64,000 nt of DNA from Oxalobacteraceae sp. CFBP 8761 (lineage in GTDB: Bacteria > Pseudomonadota > Gammaproteobacteria > Burkholderiales > Burkholderiaceae_D): positions 558,001 through 622,000 of the forward strand of contig JACYUE010000002.1 of NCBI GenBank assembly GCA_014841595.1, in the 5' to 3' direction. The first letter of the stretch is position 1; each line of letters opens with the position of its first letter. The notes beneath the pieces were generated by a model that had not been told where the DNA came from, searched no databases, and saw nothing but the letters and a program-made list of their open reading frames with translations. Shown piece after piece: positions 17,483-26,141 of this stretch. Position numbers and translations under genes: made by a program.

Positions 17483-18225
17483 ACCTGTCAGACTGGCGCG
17501 TCGTCGACAGCCTGCAAGCGATTTTCCTCGCCGTCGCGAAGTGGTTGTTGTTCACGATTCCTACCGCAGCGCCACTCAACGGCCATACCGATTCCTGGAT
17601 CATCATGGCTGGCGTGACGTGGTCGCTCCGCTACGAGTGGTGTTTCTATCTGGCCCTGCCATTGATTTCGCTGGCTGTAGGGCAACGTCCAGGTTGGCTC
17701 TTGCTGCTGGTTTCGGTCGCAGCACTCATCATCGGCTGGCGGATCGGATTGAATAGTCGATTCGCAGCCGTATTTGTAGGTGGCATCCTGGCAGCGTATC
17801 TGGTGCGTGATCCAAGATTTACGCGATTCTGTGAAAAAAAGGTGGCATCGGTATTGGTGCTGCTTTGCTTTGCTGCAGCCCTTCAATTCGACAATCTGCT
17901 GCAGCTTGCGCCGTGTATCGCGCTGATCACCGCCTTCTGCGTGATTGCCGGCGGTGCAAATATGTTCGGCCTGCTCTCGTTGCCGACATCTCACAGGCTC
18001 GGCGAACTCGCTTACGGCATCTATTTAATCCACGGCATCGTGCTATTTACGGCGATAAATTTTGTTGTCGGCAAAGATGTCGCGGCTGATATGTCGGTGC
18101 CAATATACTGGATGTTTGTTGCGGTGCTGGCGCTGATCACTCTGGCCCTGTCTGGCATGGCATACCACTATGTCGAGAAGCCAGGGATCTCTCTGGGCAA
18201 GCGACTTCGCAAGCGAAGCACATGA
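17483..18225 (+). pseudogene. 5'-truncated acyltransferase 3 (OafA/YrhL-like) membrane protein
   Basis: The frame is open from 17434, but its first 16 or so codons are translated repeat sequence. Recognisable protein begins near 17485 and runs about 245 residues with seven or so transmembrane helices. It holds the C-terminal part of an acyltransferase-3 domain: TWSLRYEWCFYLALPL (about 68-83 of the frame), LGELAYGIYLIHG and the terminal YHYVEKPGI. The N-terminal third, including the catalytic His-containing RxxAxxxVxxxH region expected in full-length members (about 350-400 residues), is absent. No ribosome-binding site precedes any start. I infer that the repeat array replaced the 5' end and that the gene is non-functional. 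Confidence 0.75.
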
Positions 18226-18290
18226 TCCCTGGCCGGCCCTGATGGTCTCAGGCCCTCAATCCATCCAGACAGACCGTGGACCCAACGCTC

Positions 18291-18319
18291 GCGCGCGTTG
18301 ATCAATGATCACCGCGCGC
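18291..18319. terminator. Long GC-rich hairpin between converging genes
   Basis: Arms of 14 bp (GCGCGCGTTGATCA and TGATCACCGCGCGC) with one mismatch and a single-base centre lie between the acyltransferase remnant and the RibD-like gene, which converge here. No T-run follows on either strand, so termination activity is uncertain. Confidence 0.4.
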
Positions 18320-18327
18320 CGAACGCA

Positions 18328-19014
18328 TCATGATCGCTTGTAGCGCAGCCACACGCCGCCACCGTCCTGTACCTCTGCCGATTCGAGTTTCAGGTAACTC
18401 GGCTGCTTCCAGGATTCTTCGGCAATTTCAAACGACGCAGGATGATGGCCACGCCCGTCGATCAGCGGCAGTATCAACACGCTGACTTCATCGACCAGGC
18501 CGGCATTGACGAACGAGCCGCTGACGTGCGGCCCGCCTTCGACGATCAGTCGCTTCGTGCCCAGCTCATCGGCCAGGGTCTGCACGACCTGCGCCAGATC
18601 GATATCGGTTTTGCCCGCGAAAAAATACGACACCTCGATCGACTGCAGATAGGCCAGATAGTCGTCCGACACGGCCTCCGTCAGAACCGCGACCACGTGG
18701 GAGCCGAGTGCTTCATTACTCTTCCAGGCAACCTTGCCATGACCATCGATGGCAATGGCATAGGTCTTCGCATCACGCTTGGCAAAATAGGGCGTACGTG
18801 GAATCGGCTCCTTTGCCAACCCTTTCGGATACCCTTCACCATGCGCGATTTCTTCCATGGTCGTGCGGCCACAAATCCAGCCATCAAAATCAAACGTCGC
18901 GGCGAGCTTTTCGTACAGCTCGCCCGCAGCGTTCTTGAATGGCCGATCCCAACCATCGGTCAGTGCGTGCCCGTCGATGGATGACATCATGTGGCAAATA
19001 ACATAGGGTTTCAT
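18328..19014 (-). CDS. RibD C-terminal / dihydrofolate-reductase-fold family protein
   Basis: A 228-residue protein of the RibD_C reductase family. The N-terminal strand PYVICHMMSSIDG, the WICGRTTMEE segment and the LIVEGGPHVSGSFVNAGLVDEVSVLILPLIDG stretch near 150-180 match this fold, which binds NAD(P)H in homologues. It lacks the deaminase domain of full RibD, so it is unlikely to be the riboflavin enzyme. GGAGAATTTA precedes the ATG. It follows the SDR gene on the same strand by 49 bp, so co-transcription with two other redox-type genes is plausible. Substrate unknown. Confidence 0.88.
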   Translation of the reverse strand: MKPYVICHMMSSIDGHALTDGWDRPFKNAAGELYEKLAATFDFDGWICGRTTMEEIAHGEGYPKGLAKEPIPRTPYFAKRDAKTYAIAIDGHGKVAWKSNEALGSHVVAVLTEAVSDDYLAYLQSIEVSYFFAGKTDIDLAQVVQTLADELGTKRLIVEGGPHVSGSFVNAGLVDEVSVLILPLIDGRGHHPASFEIAEESWKQPSYLKLESAEVQDGGGVWLRYKRS

Positions 19015-19063
19015 TAAATTCTCCAGAACGAGACATCAACAAATTGCTCGTCAATTAAAAGGG

Positions 19064-19927
19064 TCATGCCTCGTCATCAAAGTCGGCAGACAAACTCAGA
19101 TCACGTTGCATCGAGATGTCGCGAACGCGTTCCTCCAGGCGCTCAACAACGGCAGTGAAACCCCAGGCGCCGAGCACGAGATGCCGTGGCGCGTCGGCGC
19201 CATTCGCAATCGTGACCATGGCCTGCGCGGCCCTGACCGGGTCGCCGGCCTGCGCGCCACTCGTTTCTTTCGTCCCGGCCAGGCGTTTTCCCGCCGTATC
19301 AGCGTAATCGGCGATTCCACTTGCTGTCTGGCGCAAGGAGCGGCCCGCCCAATCCGTGCGAAATGGCCCAGGCTCGACGCAGGTCACGCCGATTCCCAGC
19401 GGAAGTACTTCGGCGCGCAGCGCGTCCGACCAGCCCTCGACCGCATGCTTGGATGCGGCGTAGTAGCCGGACCCCGGATAACCGATGAGGCCAGCGACCG
19501 AGGTGATGTTGAGGATGTTGCCCTTGCGCTGCTCGCGCATCAGCGGAAGGACCGCCCGCGTCATGGCAAACAGGCCGAAGACGTTCGTGTCGAATTGCGC
19601 ACGAATTTCCGCTTCTTCACCTTCTTCGACGGTGCTCTGGTAGCCGTACCCCGCGTTGTTGACCAGGACGTCGATGCGGCCGAATTGGTCGCGCGTCGCA
19701 GCAACGGCTGCATCGACAGCTGCCGGACGCGTGACATCGAGAGACAGTGCGAGTACGCGGTCCGGTGCGCTGCGTTTGATGTCTGCAATGGCGTGCTTGT
19801 CGCGCGCGGTGACGACCACGCGCCAACCGCGCTGAACGATCAGTTCAGCCAACGCCCGGCCCAGGCCAGTCGAACAGCCGGTAATGAACCAGACCGGCGT
19901 GTTGTCCTGCTCCAAAAAGCGCTGCAT
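19064..19927 (-). CDS. SDR-family oxidoreductase
   Basis: A 287-residue classical short-chain dehydrogenase/reductase. The cofactor motif TGCSTGLG lies at 16-23, the NNAG motif at 90-93, Ser at about 143 and the catalytic YAASK at 156-160. Arg42 in TARD after the second strand suggests NADP(H) preference. It overlaps the DUF3606 gene upstream by one base (TAATG), so the two are translationally coupled. The substrate cannot be deduced. Confidence 0.93.
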   Translation of the reverse strand: MQRFLEQDNTPVWFITGCSTGLGRALAELIVQRGWRVVVTARDKHAIADIKRSAPDRVLALSLDVTRPAAVDAAVAATRDQFGRIDVLVNNAGYGYQSTVEEGEEAEIRAQFDTNVFGLFAMTRAVLPLMREQRKGNILNITSVAGLIGYPGSGYYAASKHAVEGWSDALRAEVLPLGIGVTCVEPGPFRTDWAGRSLRQTASGIADYADTAGKRLAGTKETSGAQAGDPVRAAQAMVTIANGADAPRHLVLGAWGFTAVVERLEERVRDISMQRDLSLSADFDDEA

Positions 19928-20103
19928 TACTTCTTCAAGTGCTCGCGCACCTTGGCCGCACTGTTGCCCACCTGGCCAACCACACGCTCCAGCTCTTCCT
20001 TGCTGATGCCCAGGGCTTCAGTCCAATAACGGACCTCATGAGCCTCGGTGAGACTGATCAGGTTGCGGTCCGGGTTGCCTTTGTTCGAAAGATTATCTGA
20101 CAT
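19927..20103 (-). CDS. DUF3606 domain protein
   Basis: A 58-residue basic/acidic protein whose whole length matches the DUF3606 pattern: RNLISLTEAHEVRYWTEALGIS, then EELERVVGQVGNSAAKVREHL. The ATG at 20103 has GGAG about 8 bases upstream; an earlier in-frame start is less likely. The family is small, soluble and of unknown function, and it is often found next to stress or redox genes. Its stop codon overlaps the SDR start. Confidence 0.88.
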   Translation of the reverse strand: MSDNLSNKGNPDRNLISLTEAHEVRYWTEALGISKEELERVVGQVGNSAAKVREHLKK

Positions 20104-20527
20104 GGGGTGTCTCCTCAAAACTGCAGGATGCGCGGCCAGAGAGTACTAAGTCAGTGCGTGATTTCACGAACCGCTGAACAACTTCATGTAGCAGACCGGC
20201 AGGGCATGCCTGCCATCCGGCGGCGCCTTCCTACCTGTCTGTTGTTTTCGCTGCATGCTGTTCGTCCATTGTTTTATGCAATTCGTCCAGCGTGGGTGTC
20301 CTGTCACTGCGGTTCGCCAGGTGCTTCGGAAAAAACCCATTCAAAAATGCATAATAGCAACAAGATTGCAATATAAATATTGATCTTGCATATTGAGAAC
20401 CTGCTAGAATATTTACAGGCAATAAAAATTGATCATCATCCATAAAAGTTTCATTGTCCGGGCCATGTCGATCCCAGGAAAATGCCGCTATCTGTCACCA
20501 ATGTCGATATTCCACGGAGTCCGTCCC
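20104..20527. other. Divergent intergenic region
   Basis: 424 bp between the DUF3606 gene (minus) and the PEP-CTERM gene (plus), with no supported gene. The right half (20330-20460) is AT-rich. A weak promoter candidate for the plus strand is TTGATC (20380-20385) with TAGAAT (20405-20410), but the spacing of 19 bp is long. Confidence 0.45.
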
Positions 20528-21271
20528 ATGCGCATCAAGTCAGTCCTGCTGTTCCTGTCAGCATTCATCACGTTCAGCGCAGGGATCGCCCACGGCAGCC
20601 CGATTCTGGTCAAGAACGGCGACTTCGAGTTGACCTCCAAAGGGGGTAACAAGAAGGTCAACGGTACGCATCTTGAATCCGACCGCACGACGCTGACCGG
20701 CTGGACCAGCAGCGAAAACGGCGGCAAGGGCGGCGGATATAACTTCGTATTGGATAGTACGATCGCGAACACCCCGCGCTCAGCGCTGTGGCTCGAAGGG
20801 AAGGGCAATGGCTACACTGCATCGCCAACCGGCGGCAATTTCTTTGCGTCGGATTCGCAATACCATCCGGGCATGCTGTCTCAACTGATCAGTGGCTTGA
20901 CGATCGGCACCAGCTACTTGCTGACGTTTGATTACGCGCTGGCGCAGCAGGTCGGTTTCTATGGCGCCAACTACGACAACTTCTGGGAAGTAGGCTTCGG
21001 TAGTGCCACCGCCAGCACCGTGCCTTTGAGCATTGCCGACAATGCATTTAGTGGATGGAAAACGGCCACGATGGCCTTTACCGCGACCAGCGCCAGCGAA
21101 ATGCTGTCGTTCCTGGCCCGGGGCACCGCACCAGGCGCTCCACCATTCATGCTGCTAGATAATGTTGCGTTGAATGCAGAAGTGCCGGAGCCGGCAACGT
21201 GGATGCTCATGATCGGTGGCCTGGGCCTGCTAGCCTTCAACGCACGCCGCCGCCGCAACGCACGGGTGTGA
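20528..21271 (+). CDS. PEP-CTERM sorting-domain exported protein
   Basis: A 247-residue protein with an N-terminal signal peptide (cleavage near AHG, about residue 24) and a beta-rich middle resembling a carbohydrate-binding jelly roll (NGDFEL start, FDYALAQQ, LLDNVAL). The C-terminal signal is VPEPATWMLMIGG, a hydrophobic helix and RRRRNARV. Such proteins are handled by exosortase (Xrt/EpsH) and linked to exopolysaccharide or biofilm in related bacteria; no exosortase is in the window. I chose ATG 20528 because GGAG lies 8 bases upstream and the signal peptide then starts at residue 2. Single gene. Confidence 0.9.
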   Translation: MRIKSVLLFLSAFITFSAGIAHGSPILVKNGDFELTSKGGNKKVNGTHLESDRTTLTGWTSSENGGKGGGYNFVLDSTIANTPRSALWLEGKGNGYTASPTGGNFFASDSQYHPGMLSQLISGLTIGTSYLLTFDYALAQQVGFYGANYDNFWEVGFGSATASTVPLSIADNAFSGWKTATMAFTATSASEMLSFLARGTAPGAPPFMLLDNVALNAEVPEPATWMLMIGGLGLLAFNARRRRNARV

Positions 21272-21366
21272 TTTTGCAGGCCCGGTAGCGTCGCGCTTGC
21301 CCACAAAGGCACTTCCCGCTACCGGCTTGCTGTTGGTTGATCCTCATTTCGCACGCTGCATTTGCC

Positions 21367-22197
21367 ATGAACGTTTCCCCCGCCGAATTCGCCGCCACCG
21401 TACTGCGCCTGTGCGTCTGGCTGATCCTGCTCACGGCCCTGTTCGTGCCTCTGGAGCGCTGGTTCGGCGTGCGCCACGACGGCCCGAACGGCGAGTTGCG
21501 CCATAACCTCGCGTATTACTTCCTCAGCAGCCTGGTGCCCATCGTGCTGCTGAGCGCGCCGATCGCGCTGCTGGCCATGCTGGCCGCCTGGTTGGTACCG
21601 GACGCCTTGACCACCGCCATCGCCGGCTTGCCCCTCGCGGTGCGCATGGTGCTTGCCTTTGTGATTGCCGAAACGGGCTTCTATTGGGGCCACCGGCTCA
21701 GCCATGAGCTGCCGTGGTTGTGGCGTTTTCATGCGCTGCACCACAGCACTGAACGCATGCATTTTTTGGCCAATACCCGCAGCCATCCGGTCGACATGGT
21801 CATCACGCGCCTGTTCGGCATCGTGCCGCTGTATCTGCTGGGCCTGGCCAGCCCGACGGTGGCCGGTAGCGCCGCGCCCGCCGCATTGATCGTGCTGGGC
21901 ACGTTGTGGGGCTTCTTCATCCACGCCAACCTGCGCTGGCGCTTCGGCCCGCTTGAATGGCTCGTCACGACGCCGGCCTTTCATCACTGGCACCACAGCC
22001 GGCACGAGCACATCAACCGCAACTATGCGTCCACGTTGCCATTCCTGGACCGCCTGTTCGGCAGCCACTACCTGCCGCGCCACTGGCCGGCCGAAGTGGG
22101 CACGGACACGCCGCTCGCGCCCACTTTGAGACGCCAGTTGATCGAGCCACTGCTGCCAGCACCGACGGTCAAACCGGCCGCCGAACGGTCATTTTGA
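21367..22197 (+). CDS. Sterol desaturase / fatty acid hydroxylase family membrane protein
   Basis: A 276-residue di-iron membrane enzyme. Histidine boxes are HRLSH (about 112-116), HALHHS (about 126-131) and HHWHHSRHEH (about 209-218), matching the HxxxH / HxxHH / HxxHH pattern of the fatty acid hydroxylase superfamily. Four or five transmembrane helices surround them. The ATG at 21367 was chosen over an in-frame TTG at 21337; neither has a strong ribosome-binding site. Substrate unknown; members act on sterols, carotenoids, ornithine or other lipids. Confidence 0.88.
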   Translation: MNVSPAEFAATVLRLCVWLILLTALFVPLERWFGVRHDGPNGELRHNLAYYFLSSLVPIVLLSAPIALLAMLAAWLVPDALTTAIAGLPLAVRMVLAFVIAETGFYWGHRLSHELPWLWRFHALHHSTERMHFLANTRSHPVDMVITRLFGIVPLYLLGLASPTVAGSAAPAALIVLGTLWGFFIHANLRWRFGPLEWLVTTPAFHHWHHSRHEHINRNYASTLPFLDRLFGSHYLPRHWPAEVGTDTPLAPTLRRQLIEPLLPAPTVKPAAERSF

Positions 22198-22291
22198 ACG
22201 GCGACGCCAATACAACGGCGGCCCCCGGGATATGGTTGATTGACGGCGTGATCGCGTACAATGACGAGCCAATCACTACCAAACACACCTA

Positions 22292-23851
22292 ATGGAATGG
22301 CTTTTTGACCCAAATATCTGGGTCGGCTTGTTCACCCTTGTCGTGCTCGAGATTGTCCTTGGCATCGACAACCTGATCTTCATCGCCATCCTGGCGGACA
22401 AACTCCCCCCGCACCAGCGTGACAAAGCCCGCCTTGTCGGCCTGTCGCTCGCCATGATCATGCGCCTTGGCCTGCTGACCGTCATCGCCTGGCTGGTCAA
22501 ACTCACCGCACCCCTGATTGCCCTCGGCCCGCTGACGTTCTCCGGGCGCGACCTGATTTTGCTGGTGGGCGGCTTCTTCCTGCTGGCCAAGGCCACGATG
22601 GAGCTGCACGAGCGCGTCGAAGGCAAGCTGCATGTCGCCACCGGCAAGCGCGCCTACGCCAGCTTCGCGGCCGTCGTCGCGCAGATCATCGTGCTCGACG
22701 CCGTGTTCTCGCTCGACGCCGTGATCACTGCGGTCGGCATGGTCGACGAGCTGGGCGTCATGATGGCCGCTGTCGTCATTTCGATGGGCGTCATGCTGTT
22801 TGCCTCCAAGCCGCTCACGCGCTTTGTCAACGCGCATCCGACCGTCGTCGTGCTGTGCCTGAGCTTCCTGCTGATGATCGGCCTGTCGCTGATCGCCGAA
22901 GGCCTGGGCTTCCATATTCCGAAGGGTTACCTGTACGCGGCGATCGGCTTCTCGGTCGTCATCGAACTGCTCAATCAGCTGGCGCGCCGCAACTTCGTCA
23001 AGCAGGATGCGCACATCCCGCTGCGCGATCGCACGGCCGATGCGGTGCTGCGCCTGTTGGGCAGCACGCGCGGGATCGAGCCGGGCGACGAGCCGGCCCC
23101 GGTGACGAGCAAGCAGCAGAAGCAAAAGCCCGACGAGCCGACCTTCGAGCTCGAAGAGCGCAATATGGTCAGCGGTGTACTGAGCCTGTCACAGCGCTCG
23201 GTGCGTTCGATCATGACCAACCGCTCGGACATCTCGTGGATCAATATCGAAGACGATGCCGATACGATCCGCGCCCAGCTCCTGGCCACGCCGCACGGCT
23301 TCTTCCCGGTCTGCCGGGGCGAGCTCGATGAAGTGATCGGCGTCGCGCGCGCGAAAGACCTGATCGCCGACCTGGCGCTGTCGGGCGCGATCGATGCGAA
23401 CCATATCCGCGTGCCGATCATCCTGCCCGATGCCAGCGGCGTGCTCAAGGTGATGGATCGCCTGAAGCGCTCGCACGGCCAGCTGGTCATCATCGCCGAC
23501 GAATACGGTACCTTGCAGGGTCTGGTCACGCCAATTGACATCCTCGAAGCCATCGCCGGCGAATTCCCGGACGAAGACGAGCAGCCCGTGGTGCAGGACC
23601 TGGGCGGCGGGCGCTGGCGCGTGGATGGCACGGCCGATCTTCACTACCTGGAACAGGTGCTCGAGGTGGACGCGCTGGTGGGCGACACCGACGACTACAC
23701 GTCGCTCGCCGGCCTGATGCTCGAGCGCTTCGGTACCTTGCCGCTGGTGGGCGACGGCATCGAGATTGAAGGCTTGCGCATGGAAGTCGAAGAAGTGCTG
23801 GAACGCCGTATCGCGTCGGTGCTGGTCACGCGCATCGCCGATCCGCTTTGA
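22292..23851 (+). CDS. TerC-family membrane protein with CBS pair and CorC_HlyC domain
   Basis: A 519-residue protein. The N-terminal 230 residues are a TerC domain with about seven helices and the acidic membrane motifs [11 protein letters not shown] and [16 protein letters not shown] that define the family. Two CBS domains (about 305-425) follow a linker, and a CorC_HlyC domain (about 440-519) closes the chain. This is the layout of E. coli YegH/YoaE. TerC proteins are implicated in metal homeostasis, including Mn2+ export and loading of exported metalloproteins. The next gene, 38 bp downstream, is a TerD-vWA fusion, so the pair forms a small Ter-like module. Confidence 0.93.
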   Translation: MEWLFDPNIWVGLFTLVVLEIVLGIDNLIFIAILADKLPPHQRDKARLVGLSLAMIMRLGLLTVIAWLVKLTAPLIALGPLTFSGRDLILLVGGFFLLAKATMELHERVEGKLHVATGKRAYASFAAVVAQIIVLDAVFSLDAVITAVGMVDELGVMMAAVVISMGVMLFASKPLTRFVNAHPTVVVLCLSFLLMIGLSLIAEGLGFHIPKGYLYAAIGFSVVIELLNQLARRNFVKQDAHIPLRDRTADAVLRLLGSTRGIEPGDEPAPVTSKQQKQKPDEPTFELEERNMVSGVLSLSQRSVRSIMTNRSDISWINIEDDADTIRAQLLATPHGFFPVCRGELDEVIGVARAKDLIADLALSGAIDANHIRVPIILPDASGVLKVMDRLKRSHGQLVIIADEYGTLQGLVTPIDILEAIAGEFPDEDEQPVVQDLGGGRWRVDGTADLHYLEQVLEVDALVGDTDDYTSLAGLMLERFGTLPLVGDGIEIEGLRMEVEEVLERRIASVLVTRIADPL

Positions 23852-23889
23852 CGACAAGTTGAACGACCGTTTTTGACAGGGACACGATC

Positions 23890-25197
23890 ATGCAAGCACT
23901 CTCCCGGGGCCAGCGCCTGCCCCTGTCCACGGTGGCGCCAGAGGGCGTCCTGCAGGCGGGCGTGTCGGCCCAGGGCCTGGTGCTCGATGTCGCGTGCTTT
24001 GCGCTGGACGCCGCCGGCAAGCTGGCGGACGAACGCTACATGACCTTCTTCAACCAGCCTGCGACCCCCTGCGGCGGCGTGGCGCTGGATGCGGTCGGCC
24101 AGGATGCTGCGGGCTTCAGTTTCCAGCTCGTGCGGCTACCTGGTTGGGTCGAGCGCGTCAGCATCGTCGCCAGCACCGAGGGCGCAGCGACGATGGCGCA
24201 ACTGCAGACCGGTTATTTGCGTCTCGTTGGGCCGCAAGGCGAGTTCGCGCGTTTCACGTTCAGCGGCAGCGACTTTGCCGGCGAGCGCGCTGTCATGCTG
24301 GGCGAGCTGTATCGCAAGGATGGCGGCTGGCGTTTCATGGCCGTGGGGCAGGGCTTCAACGGCGGCCTGGATGCGCTGGTGCGCCACTTTGGCGGCGCAG
24401 TGGCGGAGGCGGCGCCCCCGGCGCCTTCATCGGTCGACCTCGAAAAGCGCGTGGCCCAGGCCGCACCGCAGCTGGTCAATCTGGTCAAGTCGGCTGCCGT
24501 GTCGCTCGAAAAAGCGGGCCTCGCGCAGCATCGTGCCAAGGTCTGCCTGGTGCTCGACATCTCCGGTTCGATGAGCGCCTTGTACAGCAAGGGTCTGGTG
24601 CAGAAATTCGCCGAGCGCATTCTGGCGCTGGGCTGCCGTTTCGATGACGACGGCGAGATCGACGTGTTCCTGTTTGGCCGCAACGTCCATCAGGGCGAGG
24701 CGATGGATCTGTCGAACTGGCCGAACTACATCAAGGGCATCATCACGCGCCACCCGCTCGAAGGTGATACCCGCTACGGCGCCGCGATCGAAGCCGTGCG
24801 CCGCCACTACTTCCCGGATGCGTGTGGTGGCGAACGCCGTGCCGTCGCCAAGGCCGCGGTGCCGGTGTACGTGATGTTCGTTACCGACGGCTCGACGTCC
24901 GACAAGCCGCTGACCGAACGCCAGCTGCGCTGGGCCAGCCGCGAGCCGATCTTCTGGCAGTTCATGGGCATCGGCAAAGGGCGCAAGTCCAAAGCGAAAG
25001 CGCTGGCCAGCTTCGCCGACTCGGATTTCCCGTTCCTCGAAAAACTCGACGAGCTCAATGGCCGCCTTGTCGATAACGCGGATTTCTTCTCGGTGGCCTC
25101 GCCCGACGAGCATCCCGACGCCGCGCTGTACGACCTGTTGATGAACGAATACCCGCAGTGGGTGAAGCAGGTCAGGGCGCTTGGCATGATCGGCTGA
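23890..25197 (+). CDS. TerD-domain / von Willebrand A fusion protein (tellurium-resistance type)
   Basis: A 435-residue cytoplasmic protein. Residues 1-170 resemble TerD/TerE (SRGQRLPLS start, VSAQGLVLDVACFALD and FNQPATPCGG), a Ca2+-binding jelly roll. Residues of about 215-420 form a TerY-like vWA domain with the MIDAS motif DISGSMS (Asp223, Ser225, Ser227). In ter operons these two parts are usually separate genes. Known Ter systems give resistance to tellurite, phage and colicin, and are thought to act as membrane-linked metal-sensing complexes. It is co-directional with the TerC-CBS gene. Confidence 0.92.
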   Translation: MQALSRGQRLPLSTVAPEGVLQAGVSAQGLVLDVACFALDAAGKLADERYMTFFNQPATPCGGVALDAVGQDAAGFSFQLVRLPGWVERVSIVASTEGAATMAQLQTGYLRLVGPQGEFARFTFSGSDFAGERAVMLGELYRKDGGWRFMAVGQGFNGGLDALVRHFGGAVAEAAPPAPSSVDLEKRVAQAAPQLVNLVKSAAVSLEKAGLAQHRAKVCLVLDISGSMSALYSKGLVQKFAERILALGCRFDDDGEIDVFLFGRNVHQGEAMDLSNWPNYIKGIITRHPLEGDTRYGAAIEAVRRHYFPDACGGERRAVAKAAVPVYVMFVTDGSTSDKPLTERQLRWASREPIFWQFMGIGKGRKSKAKALASFADSDFPFLEKLDELNGRLVDNADFFSVASPDEHPDAALYDLLMNEYPQWVKQVRALGMIG

Positions 25198-25346
25198 CGC
25201 GCGGTAGAAGGGTTCGCATTTGTCATGCAAACAGGCCCCGAAATACCGCTCTTCTCAATCGTTAGAAACCGGTAGTCGCACGTTACTCTTGTCGCATTGT
25301 CAGGACGTCGTTACGTCCACAGACCGTGTACAACAGGAGAAACAAC

Positions 25347-26141
25347 GTGTTCGAAGGATTCATCCAGCTCACCCCAACGGGCGTCGCGCTCACCATGGCC
25401 GGGTCGTACATCATGACCGTGTTTGCCAGCGAACTGTATCTGCACCGTTCGCGCAGCCACCGCGCGATCACGTTCCACCCGATGCTGTGCCAGCTGTTTC
25501 GCCTGTGGATCTGGCTGACGACCTACGGCGTGACCGCCAAGGCCTGGGTGGCGGTGCACCGCAAGCACCACGCCAAGTGCGACACGGTCGACGACCCGCA
25601 CAGCCCGCAGATCCACGGCCTCTGGACCATCCTGACCAAGGGCACGCTGCTGTACCGGAAGGCCGCCCGCAACGCGGACCTGATCAAGGCCTACGGCGTG
25701 GGCATCAAGGAAGACTGGATGGACGCGCACCTGTACACGAAGCACCGCTTCCGCGGCGCGTTCCTGTTCCTGGCGCTGGAAATGCTGGCGTTTGGCGTGA
25801 CCAACGGCTTCTTGATCTGGCTGTTCCAGTTTTCGATCCTGCCATTCTGGGCCTCGGGCTTCATCAACGGGATCTTCCACGTGGTGGGCTACCGTAACTT
25901 CGAGACGAAGGAAGCGTCACGTAACTTCTTCCCGATCGGGATCATCTTCGGTGGCGCCGAACTGCACAACAACCACCACGCCAACCCGGCGTCGGCCAAG
26001 CTGTCGATGAAGTGGTGGGAGTTCGATGCGGGCTGGCTCGTCATCCGCATCCTCTCGTTCGTGCGCCTCGTGAAGATCAACCATGTCGACCGGTTACCGG
26101 CGCCGGACTCGGCGCAGGCACGGCGGCACGCGGCGGGTTGA
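25347..26141 (+). CDS. Acyl-CoA / fatty acid desaturase
   Basis: A 264-residue membrane-bound di-iron desaturase. Histidine boxes are HRSRSHR (33-39), HRKHHAK (about 79-85) and HNNHH (about 209-213), matching the stearoyl-CoA (delta-9) type. I chose the GTG at 25347 because AGGAG lies 7 bases before it; an in-frame GTG at 25326 sits on that site. It introduces double bonds into acyl chains and so affects membrane fluidity. The last 65 bp overlap the 3' end of the convergent PepSY gene. No regulator is adjacent. Confidence 0.92.
   Translation: MFEGFIQLTPTGVALTMAGSYIMTVFASELYLHRSRSHRAITFHPMLCQLFRLWIWLTTYGVTAKAWVAVHRKHHAKCDTVDDPHSPQIHGLWTILTKGTLLYRKAARNADLIKAYGVGIKEDWMDAHLYTKHRFRGAFLFLALEMLAFGVTNGFLIWLFQFSILPFWASGFINGIFHVVGYRNFETKEASRNFFPIGIIFGGAELHNNHHANPASAKLSMKWWEFDAGWLVIRILSFVRLVKINHVDRLPAPDSAQARRHAAG

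Noticed and set aside
17087-18225. tRNA-Ser as integration site of a mobile island
   Set aside because: No integrase gene and no duplicated 3' tRNA end were seen downstream; the disrupted region is explained by repeats.
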